From: Gracilaria gracilis
Taxonomy: Eukaryota > Rhodophyta > Florideophyceae > Gracilariales > Gracilariaceae
NCBI GenBank assembly: GCA_030374805.1
Contig: JARGSG010000038.1
Location: 186,001 to 250,000 of the forward strand
Direction: 5' to 3'
DNA: 64,000 bases
How positions within the stretch are numbered: position 1 is the first letter of the stretch; the number at the start of each line of letters is the position of its first letter. The notes under the pieces were generated by a model, which was given only the letters and a program-made list of their open reading frames with translations, searched no databases and had not been told where the DNA came from. The position numbers were made by a program, and so were the translations under genes. This document shows, piece by piece, positions 19,467 to 29,299 of this stretch.

Positions 19467-20400
19467 ATCAGTTCATCGACCGCCCGCAACGTTTCAATTA
19501 ATAACGAGTTCAAAATATCTTAAACCTGTACAGGGTATATTAATGTGAACTAAAAATCATTTTTATGACATTTAATGAATGTAAACCGCTTTCATATGTT
19601 TCAGGCAACACATGGCGCTTTTCAAAATGTATATCTCCACCAAAATACGAAAAATATATCCATTTCGAAAACAAATCACGTATGCTTCCCGATAAACATA
19701 TCTTCATACAAGTTTCCTCAAAAGTTATACTATTTTAAAATTACTATAAGCAAAACTCTAAATTTAGCAAAACGCTCTGCAACCTTCTTCACTAACTCCC
19801 ACGGTATTATTATTTCAAATCAAATACGAACATATTTGCGAAACAAACGCAATGTAGATTAGTATGAATAGAGATTTGTTAAAATATGTAGGTATCCCTA
19901 AAATTTTTGAACCACTTAAATATTGTTAGAAAGAAATGAACAGAAAGAGGTAGAATCGAACGGGGAGTTTGGTTGTTCTGCCCTCCATTTTTATATTTTT
20001 TAGACGTCTTATATACGATAGTACTTTTGCAGAACCGCACTAAAACTTTTGAGAATAAACCAACATACTAAAAACGTGAGTGACACCAAGCATAGGGAGC
20101 CAATATATAACATCAAAGCGAAAACCACATGACGCCAGCGTGGCTGTTTGCACACCGCTCATGTGCGCATTGCTGCGAAGGCATTCTCTTCGTCCTATAG
20201 TTTGACCGCAAGAAACGAACAGAGGTAAACTTTACGAGCGTCGCAGCAGCCGTGCGGCGTTGCGCCATCGAGCGCACCCACAAGAGCTGTCCAAGCGGCC
20301 GAGTTACACACGGCGATGAGCACATCGCTCGTTGCATGCACGACGAGAACGCTGCCACACAAATGGCCCGCTTGCGTCAAGCTCACCAACATAGTTTTTT
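19467..20400. repeat. Dispersed repeat family R1, copy 1
   Basis: Begins with the segment containing CATCGACCGCCCGCAA, continues AT-rich (CATTTAATGAATGTAA, CACGGTATTATT), and ends in a GC-rich part with GAGTTACAC and GATGAG. It is matched in the same order by 23408-24320 and in part by 20515-20775. No coding sequence or terminal repeats were identified. Confidence 0.65.
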
Positions 20401-20514
20401 CTCACAGCCATGTCGGCGACACACACACAAAATGCGCGTGGCGTATCATACGATTTAGCGATCAAAACTTTCTACTCGTATTGTACGAACCACCCTTATA
20501 CCAACTTGGAGTAT

Positions 20515-20775
20515 AAATAAGTTTTTTAATGGCATTTAATGAAAGGAAACCACTATAGTATGTTTCCTGCAACACTGGGCGAATTTAGAAAAGCATAATT
20601 TCACCAAAATTAAAAAAATCCCTTCCTTTTGAAAAACTCACGTGTGTTTGCTGTTAATCCTGTCTTTACACATGGTTATTCAAAGCACTACTATTCTAAA
20701 ATTACTATGAACAAAAGTCGAAATTTATCAAAACGCTCAGCTAATTTTTTTATCAACTACCACGGTATTACTTTT
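20515..20775. repeat. Dispersed repeat family R1, partial copy
   Basis: The AT-rich middle of the R1 repeat (GGCATTTAATGAAAGGAAACC, TCACCAAAAT, CACGGTATTA) recurs here with more divergence than between the two longer copies. Confidence 0.6.
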
Positions 20776-21287
20776 GCGAATCAAAATACATTTATACATA
20801 CTGCCTAGGAACGTTAAACAAACGTTCTTCAGTTTAGTATCAGATTTTCACCAATTCACAATTTTTGGTAGCATATTGCTCAGGACGATGGCGAAAAAGC
20901 ATTCCATTTGCTTGCTGTGAAGAGTTGCTCACTATTTAGAAACCCGCAACCCTCATAAATTTCTATTTGATGAAGAGATAATTCATAGTCAAACGACAGG
21001 TTGTCTTCCAAAGTCTTCTTTGACAAAGTTAGCTTTGTCGACGCCCATGTGTCCGAGGATCTCCAGAGGGGTACAAAATTGGCTAGATAATATTTCTTGG
21101 AAAAGGCTGAGAGGTCTTTTATCAGTTCTTTTGATCTCATTTGTTTTGTCGGTGATTGAGGTCATGCTTCTAAACTCTGCAGATCCCTATGGGCGTTGAG
21201 TTCATGATAAATGCCAATAGCGAACGCCCACCAAGGTTGATTTTCATTCGGATCGGGTGCAACCGTAAGCATCTCGAGGCGGAGAGT

Positions 21288-21294
21288 GTATATA
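21288..21294 (+). promoter_or_regulatory. TATA box upstream of the small secreted-protein ORF
   Basis: TATATAG lies about 55 bp before ATG 21349. Similar TATA elements precede several other putative genes in this window. Confidence 0.4.
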
Positions 21295-21348
21295 GCGAGT
21301 AGCATTGCCACAGAAAAGTTTAAAAGTCTCTCCGCGCGATGTTTTTGC

Positions 21349-21609
21349 ATGTTGCTGGTGCATCTGCTTGTTGTTTGTACCGCTGCAGAAGACGCCAACG
21401 CCAATGTGAAGCTCACAAACGACGACTTGGCGTTCCTTCTGTCGCAGCTGCCGGCTTGTTCTACTCAGGCTCCTTTGGGCATTTCTGGTTTGACGACCGA
21501 CTCGTGCAATGCAATACTTGACTGTAAACCACCGCGCATATGCCACAACTGTCCGTCGCTTTCTCTGCAGCAAACGAGGGCGAGTTCTACCTCTAGGAAC
21601 CTACGTTAG
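21349..21609 (+). CDS. Small secreted cysteine-containing protein
   Basis: Starting at ATG 21349 the 86-residue product opens with a classical signal peptide (MLLVHLLVVCTAAEDANA). A mature part of about 65 residues follows, with cysteines in PACSTQ, DSCNAI and CKPPRICHNC. No family is recognised. An in-frame ATG exists upstream at 21286, but the later one gives a clean signal peptide and leaves a short leader after the TATA box. There is no intron signal. It is probably an exported or cell-wall protein if real; the short length keeps confidence moderate. Confidence 0.45.
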   Translation: MLLVHLLVVCTAAEDANANVKLTNDDLAFLLSQLPACSTQAPLGISGLTTDSCNAILDCKPPRICHNCPSLSLQQTRASSTSRNLR

Positions 21610-23130
21610 GGCTGGTGCTTTGCACCTCATGAAAGCGAGCTGAGAGAGAGACACCTCTCATCCTGCATGAACCATTGCGCGATGCTGCGCGCTTACTTGG
21701 CATGCGGCTCACTGGAGACCGACGTTTCCACATCTAAGGATTTTATTTGTTGGTTGTGGTTGAAAGCAGTTGATGATCAAACAAAAACCATGCCCCAGCA
21801 GCAGGTAGCATGCAGTGGCGTTTGCGTCTAGTTCACATCTGATGAACCCAAGCTTGCCTTTCTCGAATCCGAAATGTACTACTTGAGGTGGTAACGCTAA
21901 TGCCACGCATCGGGATTTGGTATATAGTTAGTGCTGCATGTGCTACTTACTTTTGTTTTGGAAGGGAACCTGCGATTGGAGATGTGTCTACTTGGAGAGC
22001 GCGCACGTATGCGGGTATGGTGCGTAAGATGAGTAGTGTAGCACGGTCTAGATTGGGACGGAAGCGATCCTTTATGGGGATAGCCAGCTACAGAACAAGC
22101 TGCGAGAAACGGCGGGCGTCCAGCATGACTGAATGTTGACTTTGGAAGCGGAACGCGAAAGGGGGGCGCGTTGGAACTTAGATTTCAAATGAGCGAGCAT
22201 TTCTGGCGCTCGTTTAGCTGTAGAACAACTATTGTGATGGGACGAGGCAAAGGTATGGCTGTTGGTCTCATCAACGCACTCTTCACCACTGCGAAAGTAG
22301 TACGATATGCAGATTAGAGCTTCTTCGAAAAGCAAGCTTTTCGAAAGACGGAACGAAAATCTCTTAGAGCGTTTTCTATTTTCCTGTTACGTTGAGTAAT
22401 CAAATTAAAATAGTCGATAGCTATTATATGATTTGTGACTCTTGCGATAATTGAATTAAAAACAAAACTTAAATAGTAAGAATATATACTCAACAAAACA
22501 TTGAATTCCACACCATAATTATATGGAAATCACCGTACAATCCAACCCAGGTAAAATATATTTTCTAGGACACGCAGAAGTGGTTTTATTGAGCAATTAT
22601 TACGCGATATGGCAGAAAATGCTCTTCCCCGACGGCACTATCGCCAAGTCTAAGTTGGATCTTCGTCGGTACCCCGTCAAGCCATCAGTTGTGCTTTGGT
22701 ACACCTTAGTTCTGTTTGATCGCGTCAAAAAACTAAAATTTTGTTTTTCTTGCAATCTAGTAGCAAAACCGCGACATACACAATTTGTTCATGTCAGACT
22801 ATCGGTTTTTTTACTCACTTCGAGAGATTTGAATGAACAATATTCAAACACAAGTGGTTTTTCCCTAACAAGATCTACGAACATAAAAGGTTCCACTAAA
22901 ACAGTGTAAATTATCTGTACTTTGTAAAATCTGACAAACGATGCAAAGAAAATGCGGGTAGCCACATATCATATCAAGGGCACAAAAGGGAGCAATTTAA
23001 TAAAATGAAACTCAGTAGTTTTGTGATGATAGCTTCACAAAACAAAGTGCCTGATTAACGATTAATTTCAAGAAAACACAAATAACAATCGGACTTTTCT
23101 CTTCATTTGTATGCGCAAAAAACTTTCAAA
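21610..23130. other. Intergenic with one doubtful ORF
   Basis: An AT-rich open frame of 128 codons on the plus strand (22523-22909) has a hydrophobic stretch but no recognised motif and ordinary intergenic composition. I do not regard it as a gene. Nothing else is seen. Confidence 0.3.
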
Positions 23131-23401
23131 TTCCATATTGATGGCGTCTATTGCCTTTCTGTTTATGACAACAATCAAAACCTTAATACTACTGATCTTG
23201 AGTTCATTGCAAGAAAATGGTACAGTTCGTTAAATGTCGAGAATCCCACTTTTTGAGGACAAAAAAGTTCAGAAATAAAAAAATGAAGACAATAACAATT
23301 TAATTGCTAACATGGGATTCTACTTCGAAGCGTCCTTCTGGAGGAAGAATATGCCCATGTGATAAACGAAATTTACTGCCATCAGGACGCCGAAGATGGG
23401 G
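23131..23401. repeat. Truncated duplicate of 27395-27682
   Basis: This segment matches 27395-27682 over its full length with scattered substitutions. It includes the 3' end of the minus-strand ORF found there: the last 25 or so codons (FGVL, FVYH, GIFFLQK, ASK) are conserved with conservative changes. The match stops at 23401, close to where an R1 repeat begins, so an R1-linked break truncated this copy. Confidence 0.75.
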
Positions 23402-23407
23402 CACTTA

Positions 23408-24320
23408 TCAGCTCATCGACCGCCCGCAATGTTTCATTTAATAACGAGTTTAAATATCTTAAACTTGTACAGGCTATACTAACTTGAATTAAAAATCACT
23501 TTTATGACATTTAATGAATGTAATCCGCTTTCATATGTTTCATGCAACACAGGGCGCATTTTAAAGTGTATATCCTTCACCAAAATATAAAAGCTATATC
23601 CATTTCGAAAACAAATTACGTATGTTTCCCGATAAAACCTGTCTACATACATGTTTCCTCAAAGTACACTATTCTAAAAATACTAATGAACCAACGTCCA
23701 AATTTAGCAAAACGCCCTGCTACCTTCTTTATCAAATACCACGGTGTTATTGTTTCAAATCAAATCAGATACCAATATTTGCGAAACAAATGCAATGTCG
23801 GTTAGTATGAATAGAGACTTGTTAAAATATGTAAATATCCCCAAAAAATTATAAAGCTGTTAAAGATTGTTAGCAAAACAAAGAAACAGAAAAAGGTACA
23901 ACTGAACGGGGTCTTTGACCGTTCTTCGCTCCATCTTTATATTTTCTATACGTCGTATATATGATAGTATTTTGGCAGAACCACACCAAAAGTTTTTAGA
24001 AAAACCAACATACTACAAACGTGAGTGACACCAAGAGTAGGCATCCAAATGTACGGTACAGCTTTTTGTCAGAGTTTTATATGTGGGCACATACCGTTCC
24101 AGCAGATATCCTACGTGCTTCGCAGCAGCCATGGGCGTTGCGCCGTCGAGCGTGGCGACAAGAGCTCTCCGAGCACAACCCCGCCGAGTTACACCGCGAT
24201 GAGAACGCAGCCACAGGGTTGGAACAAAAGCGGCTATGCACCAGCGTGAAACAAGTATGCGCATCGCTCGTGCATGCACGACAAGAACCATGCAAAACAA
24301 ATGGCTTAGTCGCGTTGAGT
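23408..24320. repeat. Dispersed repeat family R1, copy 2
   Basis: Collinear with 19467-20400, including the CATCGACCGCCCGCAA start, the AT-rich middle and the GC-rich end with CAAGAGCT, GAGTTACAC and GATGAG. The two copies lie about 4 kb apart in the same orientation. Confidence 0.65.
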
Positions 24321-24638
24321 TGACGGACATAATATACGTCTAGATATCATTGCACGGAGACTACCATGCGAACGGCAAATGTCATTCGCACGACTGATAT
24401 CATTCGCACGGCAAATGCCATGTGCGGACGTGCTACAAGCGCGCGCAGTGTGTGGTCACGTGGAGCGGCGCCATCGCGGCTGGGCGCGGCACGCAGCCGG
24501 CCGCAGCCTAGTGGCTAACCACGCGCCTAGTTGGCGCCGAGTTGGTGCGTATCCTAGTTGGCGCCGAGTTGGTGCCTATCTTTGTTGGCGCCGAATTGTG
24601 TCTCAACATACTGCGCTGTCTGTAACTACGAAGGTATC

Positions 24639-24664
24639 TACCGTTGGTACCGGTACCAACGGTA
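24639..24664. repeat. Perfect 26-bp palindrome
   Basis: Centred on GGTACCGGTACC, the sequence equals its own reverse complement over all 26 bases. It is bracketed by a wider inverted pair (CGAAGGT near 24630 and ACCTTCG near 24670). A second short palindrome (TTTACATATGTAAA) follows at about 24683-24697. Confidence 0.85.
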
Positions 24665-24998
24665 ACGCGACCTTCGGTAACTTTACATATGTAAAATTAT
24701 CTCCGCCATGCGATAGTTCGTGACATGCAGAGCTCACGCCTGGCGAATCACGGCAGTGCAAACGACAAAGAGCTGTATTCTGCATGCCGCGTGGATGCTC
24801 CGCATCATACAGTGCTCTTCCCGACGTACAAATGTACATGTGCATCGCACCCAATGCAAATCACATAAACTCCGCGCGCAATGGCGCGCACCGCACTCGT
24901 CGCCTCATGTCTCACCGACAGCTGCAGCTCCGCACCGATTGAAACTGCAGCCCGCTCTCGCGTTGCCGCCACGCCTCCCGAAACCGCCGACTACCACC

Positions 24999-27051
24999 AT
25001 GCCCATTCTGCCTCGCGCCCAGTACCACGCGCTGCCGTCGCTCTCTCGCCAGTCCGCACAGCTGATTGAACAGCCCGGGCTGGGCTGGCAGACCATCCTA
25101 TCGTTCACGTCCGTGCTGTTCGCGGGCATGCAGGGTACGCTCGCGATGGAATCTGCTGATCCGTGCCGAATCTCCTTCGTCAAGGTGCTGCTGCTGCTAG
25201 GGCTCGAGCTGCTAGAGCTTGTCGTGGTACTCGCGGCCGAGCTGTTCTCGTTCTTGGAGCTGCGTGCCGCACTGCAACTGCGCCTGCAGTGGCTGCGCTG
25301 GCTACCGTACTGCCTGCTGGTGTACGGCGTGCTCGGGCTGGCCATGGACGTGTGCTTCACGGTGTACCTGGCGCACCGCTCGCGCGTGCGCGGATCCCGT
25401 TCTCCGACGTGCAAAATACGAGAATGGTTACACGTGCGTGGTGGCTGTACTGCACCTTGTGATCACTACGACGCTGTCCATTGTGCTGGTGGGTTGGCGA
25501 CAGCGCTGGTGGATGAAGACGACGGCTGCCGTGTCGGCACAGGCTGCCGTCGATGCAGCCAGCGCGGAAACTTCGCTCAGCATCGCCGCCATGGCGTTTT
25601 GTCTGGCGTGGGCGCTTTTGCTGGTGCTGGTGTCCGCAGTGCTCTTCTTGTTCTTCAGGGATCAACTCCTGGATCTGGCTGCTGGGCTCAACCTTATTCG
25701 AAGCAAATGGATCACTTTCAGGAACAGGAGGGGTTCCAAACAAGGACCACGTCTTGAGGCGGCTGGTGACGGAGACGATGATGCTGATCCGGATGATGAA
25801 GAAGATGAGGGGAATGAGCCTGACCAACAGCTAAATGCTCATCGTCACGAACTTCAATGCGCGTGTAGGAGAAAGAACGTAAAGGTTGTTGGCCGCAATC
25901 CGCTCAAGTTTTTGGAGAGAATTCTCTACCCCAACAGATATCAATCGGGCTTCAGAAGAAAGAGCAGTGGAGACCCTGAAGACTCCGAACACGCCGAATT
26001 ACGAATCAAGAACCGCTGCAGACTTTTGATGCTTCTAAAAAAAGACCACTCCATTCGTAGAAAGCGCAACACAAATGGCAACTCATATTTTCGCGTACAG
26101 GTGCAGAAAACGCTTCCAGAGCGACAGCTAGATTTCCCGACAGACCGTTCTGACACAGCTTTGACTGATACTGATTTGAACGATATAAATGAGGTGCTCC
26201 GACTACTCCGTTTAATGAATGAGGAGACTGAGGTACATGGTCAAGGCGGAGAGCAGCAGAGCATTGAGGATAGCGAGGTGCAGCACATTACCGAGAATGG
26301 CGAGGAGCAGCAAATTGTTGAGGACGACGAGGAGCTGCAGGTTGCAGAGAATGGCGAGGAGCAGCAGATTGTTGAGAACGACGATGAGCAGCAGGTTACC
26401 GGGAATGGCGAGCAGCAACAGATGGTTGAGAACGACGAGGAACAGCCAGATGAGCAGAAAGTCATTTCAAGAGAATTGTGGACGTCACTGGAGGGGTTTC
26501 GAAAATTTTTGGAGGAGCTTGAGAAAGAAGACATAGAATTCGAAGCACGCCGAGGGAATACCTCTGTTTCTCCCGACGTTCGAAACTGTGTTGAACTTAT
26601 TGAGAACTGCAATGATTTGGACAAGGTGGTTGAGATTTACGTGCAGCAGAGCCCCCTTCATGTTCGCAATGCGATTATACCTGACACCAACGACGCGGAA
26701 AGTAGAGCTCGTGGTCATGGAGATGGCAAATCAGCAGCGGTTCACATCTTTCTACTTATTGCGGTGCATATATCACTTCTTCCGCTGCTGATATGCGTGG
26801 TGGTAGCAGTGGTCCGACTGTGGGACAAGTTGGATTCTGAAACGTTTCGCGTTCTCAAAGAACTCTCCGACACAATTATTGTTATATCGGTGGTTGAAAT
26901 CTCCTTAAATCTGAAGCAAATACTATGGGGTAGAGACGCCGTCCATGACGCTGACGTTCTAGATTTCGAACGTTCTGGTACAGAGAAGTCGAGGGAACGC
27001 AGTGTTCTCCGTTTTTGGCGCGGTTGTAAGCGTCGGGCTTGTTGTCAGTAA
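24999..27051 (+). pseudogene. Multi-pass membrane protein gene with a +1 frame break
   Basis: ATG 24999 lies in a good context (ACCACCATGC). The first frame gives hydrophobic spans around VKVLLLLGLELLELVVVLAAE and YCLLVYGVLGLAMDVCFTVY. Near 25395-25420 the coding sense passes to the next frame (+1), which carries further spans (VVAVLHLVITTTLSIVLV, AFCLAWALLLVLVSAVLF). A long acidic hydrophilic domain follows, with a tandem run of about 18-residue units (EEQQIVE, EELQVAENG, EEQQIVEN). Two more C-terminal spans come before the TAA at 27049-27051. The family is unknown. One extra base explains the break, either mutation or sequence error. An AATAAA lies near 27312. Topology suggests membrane termini with a large polar loop. 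Confidence 0.6.
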
Positions 27052-27063
27052 CTCTCGTCAAAC

Positions 27064-27087
27064 ACCCGGAAGTATTCTCTTCCGGGT
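27064..27087. other. Perfect hairpin just after the membrane-protein stop
   Basis: ACCCGGAAG, a 6-base loop, then CTTCCGGGT, beginning 12 bases after the stop codon. Related ACCCGGAAG and CTTCC runs follow within 80 bases. It is a candidate 3' untranslated structure, function unknown. Confidence 0.6.
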
Positions 27088-27394
27088 ATGATTTTTCCTG
27101 GAATAGGTACCCGGAAGAGCTCTTCCACTTGGAATATCCCTCTTCCAGGGATCAATGTTACAGAAAAATATTCTTATGTATTAAAATGGGGTTGTCAAAT
27201 AACCTACAAACAGTTTCGCTTTAAACGCAATTTGATAGCATTCAACTTTGTCTTTAAAGTTTGCAAAACTTTTCACCACAAAGGACCGCCCTTTCAGTTA
27301 ACTCACTTTACAATAAAGCATTAACGTCAAAAGGAGCTTTGCGGCATTTTCCTTTACGAAGCCTGCTTCTCAAAGCTCTGATTTATACATGTCG

Positions 27395-27682
27395 ATTCCA
27401 TGTTGATGGCGTCTATTGCCTCTAGGTTAATGATAACAATCAAAACCATAATACTACTGATCTTGAGTTCATTGTAAGACAATGGTACAGTTTGTTAAAT
27501 GTCGGGAATCCCGCTTTTTAATGACAACAATTTCAGAAATAAAAATACATGAAGACAAAAATATTTATAAAAATAACAATTTAATTGCTGACATGGGATT
27601 CTACTTCGAAGCCTCCTTTTGGAGGAAGAATATGCCCCTATGATAAACGAAATGTACTGCAATCAGAACGCCAAAGATGGGG
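27395..27682. repeat. Full-length copy of the duplicated 3' segment
   Basis: Partner of 23131-23401. It overlaps the last third of the minus-strand hydrophobic ORF and its downstream sequence, so the duplication carried a gene 3' end with it. Confidence 0.75.
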
Positions 27683-27939
27683 TCTGTGATGGATACCACT
27701 GTTCGGAACATCGACAGCGAGATCGCCCGGATCAGTAATGACGCAGGTAAACCCAGATTCACAGTCCACGGGACGCGGTAGGAGCACGGCGGAAGGAAAA
27801 CAGCTCTCGTCAAATTGCCTGCAACCCAGACCGGCGAGAGTACAACGATCCGGTTGACCTGCAGTAATGAATGGGCCTGAACGAGGTGATGTCGAAGCAG
27901 CCGGCCTACAGTGACGTATTCTGCTATGCTCAGAAACAT
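27601..27939 (-). CDS. Hydrophobic ORF, unrecognised
   Basis: A 112-residue frame beginning MFLSIAEYVTVGRLL, with two or three hydrophobic stretches (VVLSPVWVAGNL, LPASLLIRAISLSMF, IFGVLIAVHFVYH). The C-terminus ends QKEASK. The last part is conserved at the protein level in the duplicate at 23320-23401, mild support for coding. It faces the membrane-protein gene tail to tail. No family is recognised. It may be the end of a longer spliced gene. Confidence 0.4.
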   Translation of the reverse strand: MFLSIAEYVTVGRLLRHHLVQAHSLLQVNRIVVLSPVWVAGNLTRAVFLPPCSYRVPWTVNLGLPASLLIRAISLSMFRTVVSITDPIFGVLIAVHFVYHRGIFFLQKEASK

Positions 27940-28029
27940 GTTTATCTACAGTACGTATGATAATTTACGACAAACAATAGTTTCTTAATTCGGTCAAATG
28001 ATCTATCCGTTTGTCGGAAAACAAACACA

Positions 28030-28536
28030 TTAACATACCAAACGCCTCACGAACGATTCCGAAACGGCCACATCAACTTGAATCTCAACTAGGAGACCTT
28101 CTAAAAGAAGGGCATCAGTAGAAAGTATTATGCTCGGGGGCGCAGGCTGACCATTTATCCCAGTTGTCCCCAATGCATCAAGAGCTGTCCTTGGATCAAG
28201 GTCAACAATTACAACTATAGATTTCAAAAAGTCACTCACATCAGCTTCAACGGCTTCCAATGCCAATCCAATATTTCGTCCGGTTTGTTCCAACTGTTCC
28301 TCCAGAGTTTCACCAACGATGGATCCATTCCTGTTGACGGCGTTTTGTCCTGCGATATGGGCTACCGCATTCCTTGTATCCACCACTATCTGAGAGAAGC
28401 CAAAGGGGGTGGGGTCGAGGAGAGTGTCGGGGTTGATGATAACAAGCCGGCGGTCTTTCCTTCTGCGGCAGCTGGCGTGGGCATTTTGGTAGAAGGCAAA
28501 CAGTGCCAGGACTATGAGGATGGAGCGAACCTGCAT
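28030..28536 (-). CDS. Secreted RidA/YjgF-family protein
   Basis: From ATG 28536 the 168-residue product has a signal peptide (MQVRSILIVLALFAFYQNA HAS) followed by a RidA/YER057c/UK114-type domain. Signatures seen are AVAHIAGQNAV, GSIVGETLEEQLEQTGRNI, DVSDFLKSIVVIVDLD and LLVEIQVDVAV. Family members deaminate reactive enamine/imine intermediates of amino-acid metabolism, usually in cytosol or organelles; an exported version is unusual. Several residues normally lining the active site, notably the Arg in the RIEI-type strand, are not evident, so catalysis is uncertain. I chose 28536 over the upstream in-frame codon (28734) because it yields the signal peptide and follows a TATA box at a sensible distance. 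No introns are seen. Confidence 0.75.
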   Translation of the reverse strand: MQVRSILIVLALFAFYQNAHASCRRRKDRRLVIINPDTLLDPTPFGFSQIVVDTRNAVAHIAGQNAVNRNGSIVGETLEEQLEQTGRNIGLALEAVEADVSDFLKSIVVIVDLDPRTALDALGTTGINGQPAPPSIILSTDALLLEGLLVEIQVDVAVSESFVRRLVC

Positions 28537-28637
28537 GTTGGATGGAGCGGAGGATGTCTTTGGACCGACTGAAAGAAGGCAGGTTTGAAGACAGTTGTGT
28601 GGGAGCTGATATCGGCGTTGGGCCTGGCTCGGACCGC

Positions 28638-28645
28638 CTTTTATA
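28638..28645 (-). promoter_or_regulatory. TATA box of the RidA-like gene
   Basis: The minus strand reads TATAAAAG about 102 bp before the ATG, in a GC-richer context (GGTATAAAAGGCGG). Confidence 0.6.
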
Positions 28646-28981
28646 CCGGATGGATGTTGCAAATGATAGACGGCGAGCAAAGAGGTGCTGATGAGCTGTG
28701 AATTCTTCAACAAAGTGAGTGAAATTTTCACCATCGACCACCTCGGAGAAGAAACCCCACAATGTAATGGTTGGGTATGAAGCTTAGGATTTGTCCAAGA
28801 AGTATTGATTCACACTTTAATGCAATCTCCGGCCAATCGAAAGGTTAGTTGTTCCAAAGAATATCTTTACTAATCGTCATTCCCGGAATTTCTGTTTCGG
28901 TCGGGGGGGGATCTGTTCTTTTACCTCGTTCTTTTTGGACAGTCACATAGAATTATGAGGAATGCCTTCCACAACAGCAGA

Positions 28982-29298
28982 CGTGCGATGCTTCTGTCTT
29001 TAAACCTCACACGATGTAAGTCACAACGTCGCGTGGCGGACACGTCATGACAATCTTGAGCGAATTCTTGAGACCATATGATGACCCAGTCGGCAGCTAC
29101 AGTTTTTTACGCTGCGAATGTGCGCTTGGAGTTAAGAAAGACTGTGAACATGTGCTGCTACGGTGCCCGTTAATAAACGTGAGTTGACGACAGATCTCCT
29201 GCGGTCGCATACGCAGCCAAGAAAAGACTCTTCAAAAGCTCATTTTGGAAGCACCAAAAAAGATTCTGGCCTTTCTGAAGAGGGAGAAATATCTGTAA
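28982..29298 (+). pseudogene. LINE (non-LTR retrotransposon) ORF2 C-terminal fragment
   Basis: The plus-strand reading GGHVMTILSEFLRPYDD, then FLRCECALGVKKDCEHVLLRCP, with Cys-X-Cys, His and a final Cys, is the C-terminal zinc-knuckle-like block typical of LINE ORF2 proteins. It is followed by a Lys-rich tail ending KREKYL and a TAA at about 29296. A TGA after LINV and a frame change near 29020 break it. Only the last hundred or so codons survive. The usual 5' truncation of LINE copies explains the rest. Confidence 0.6.
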
Positions 29299-29299
29299 G

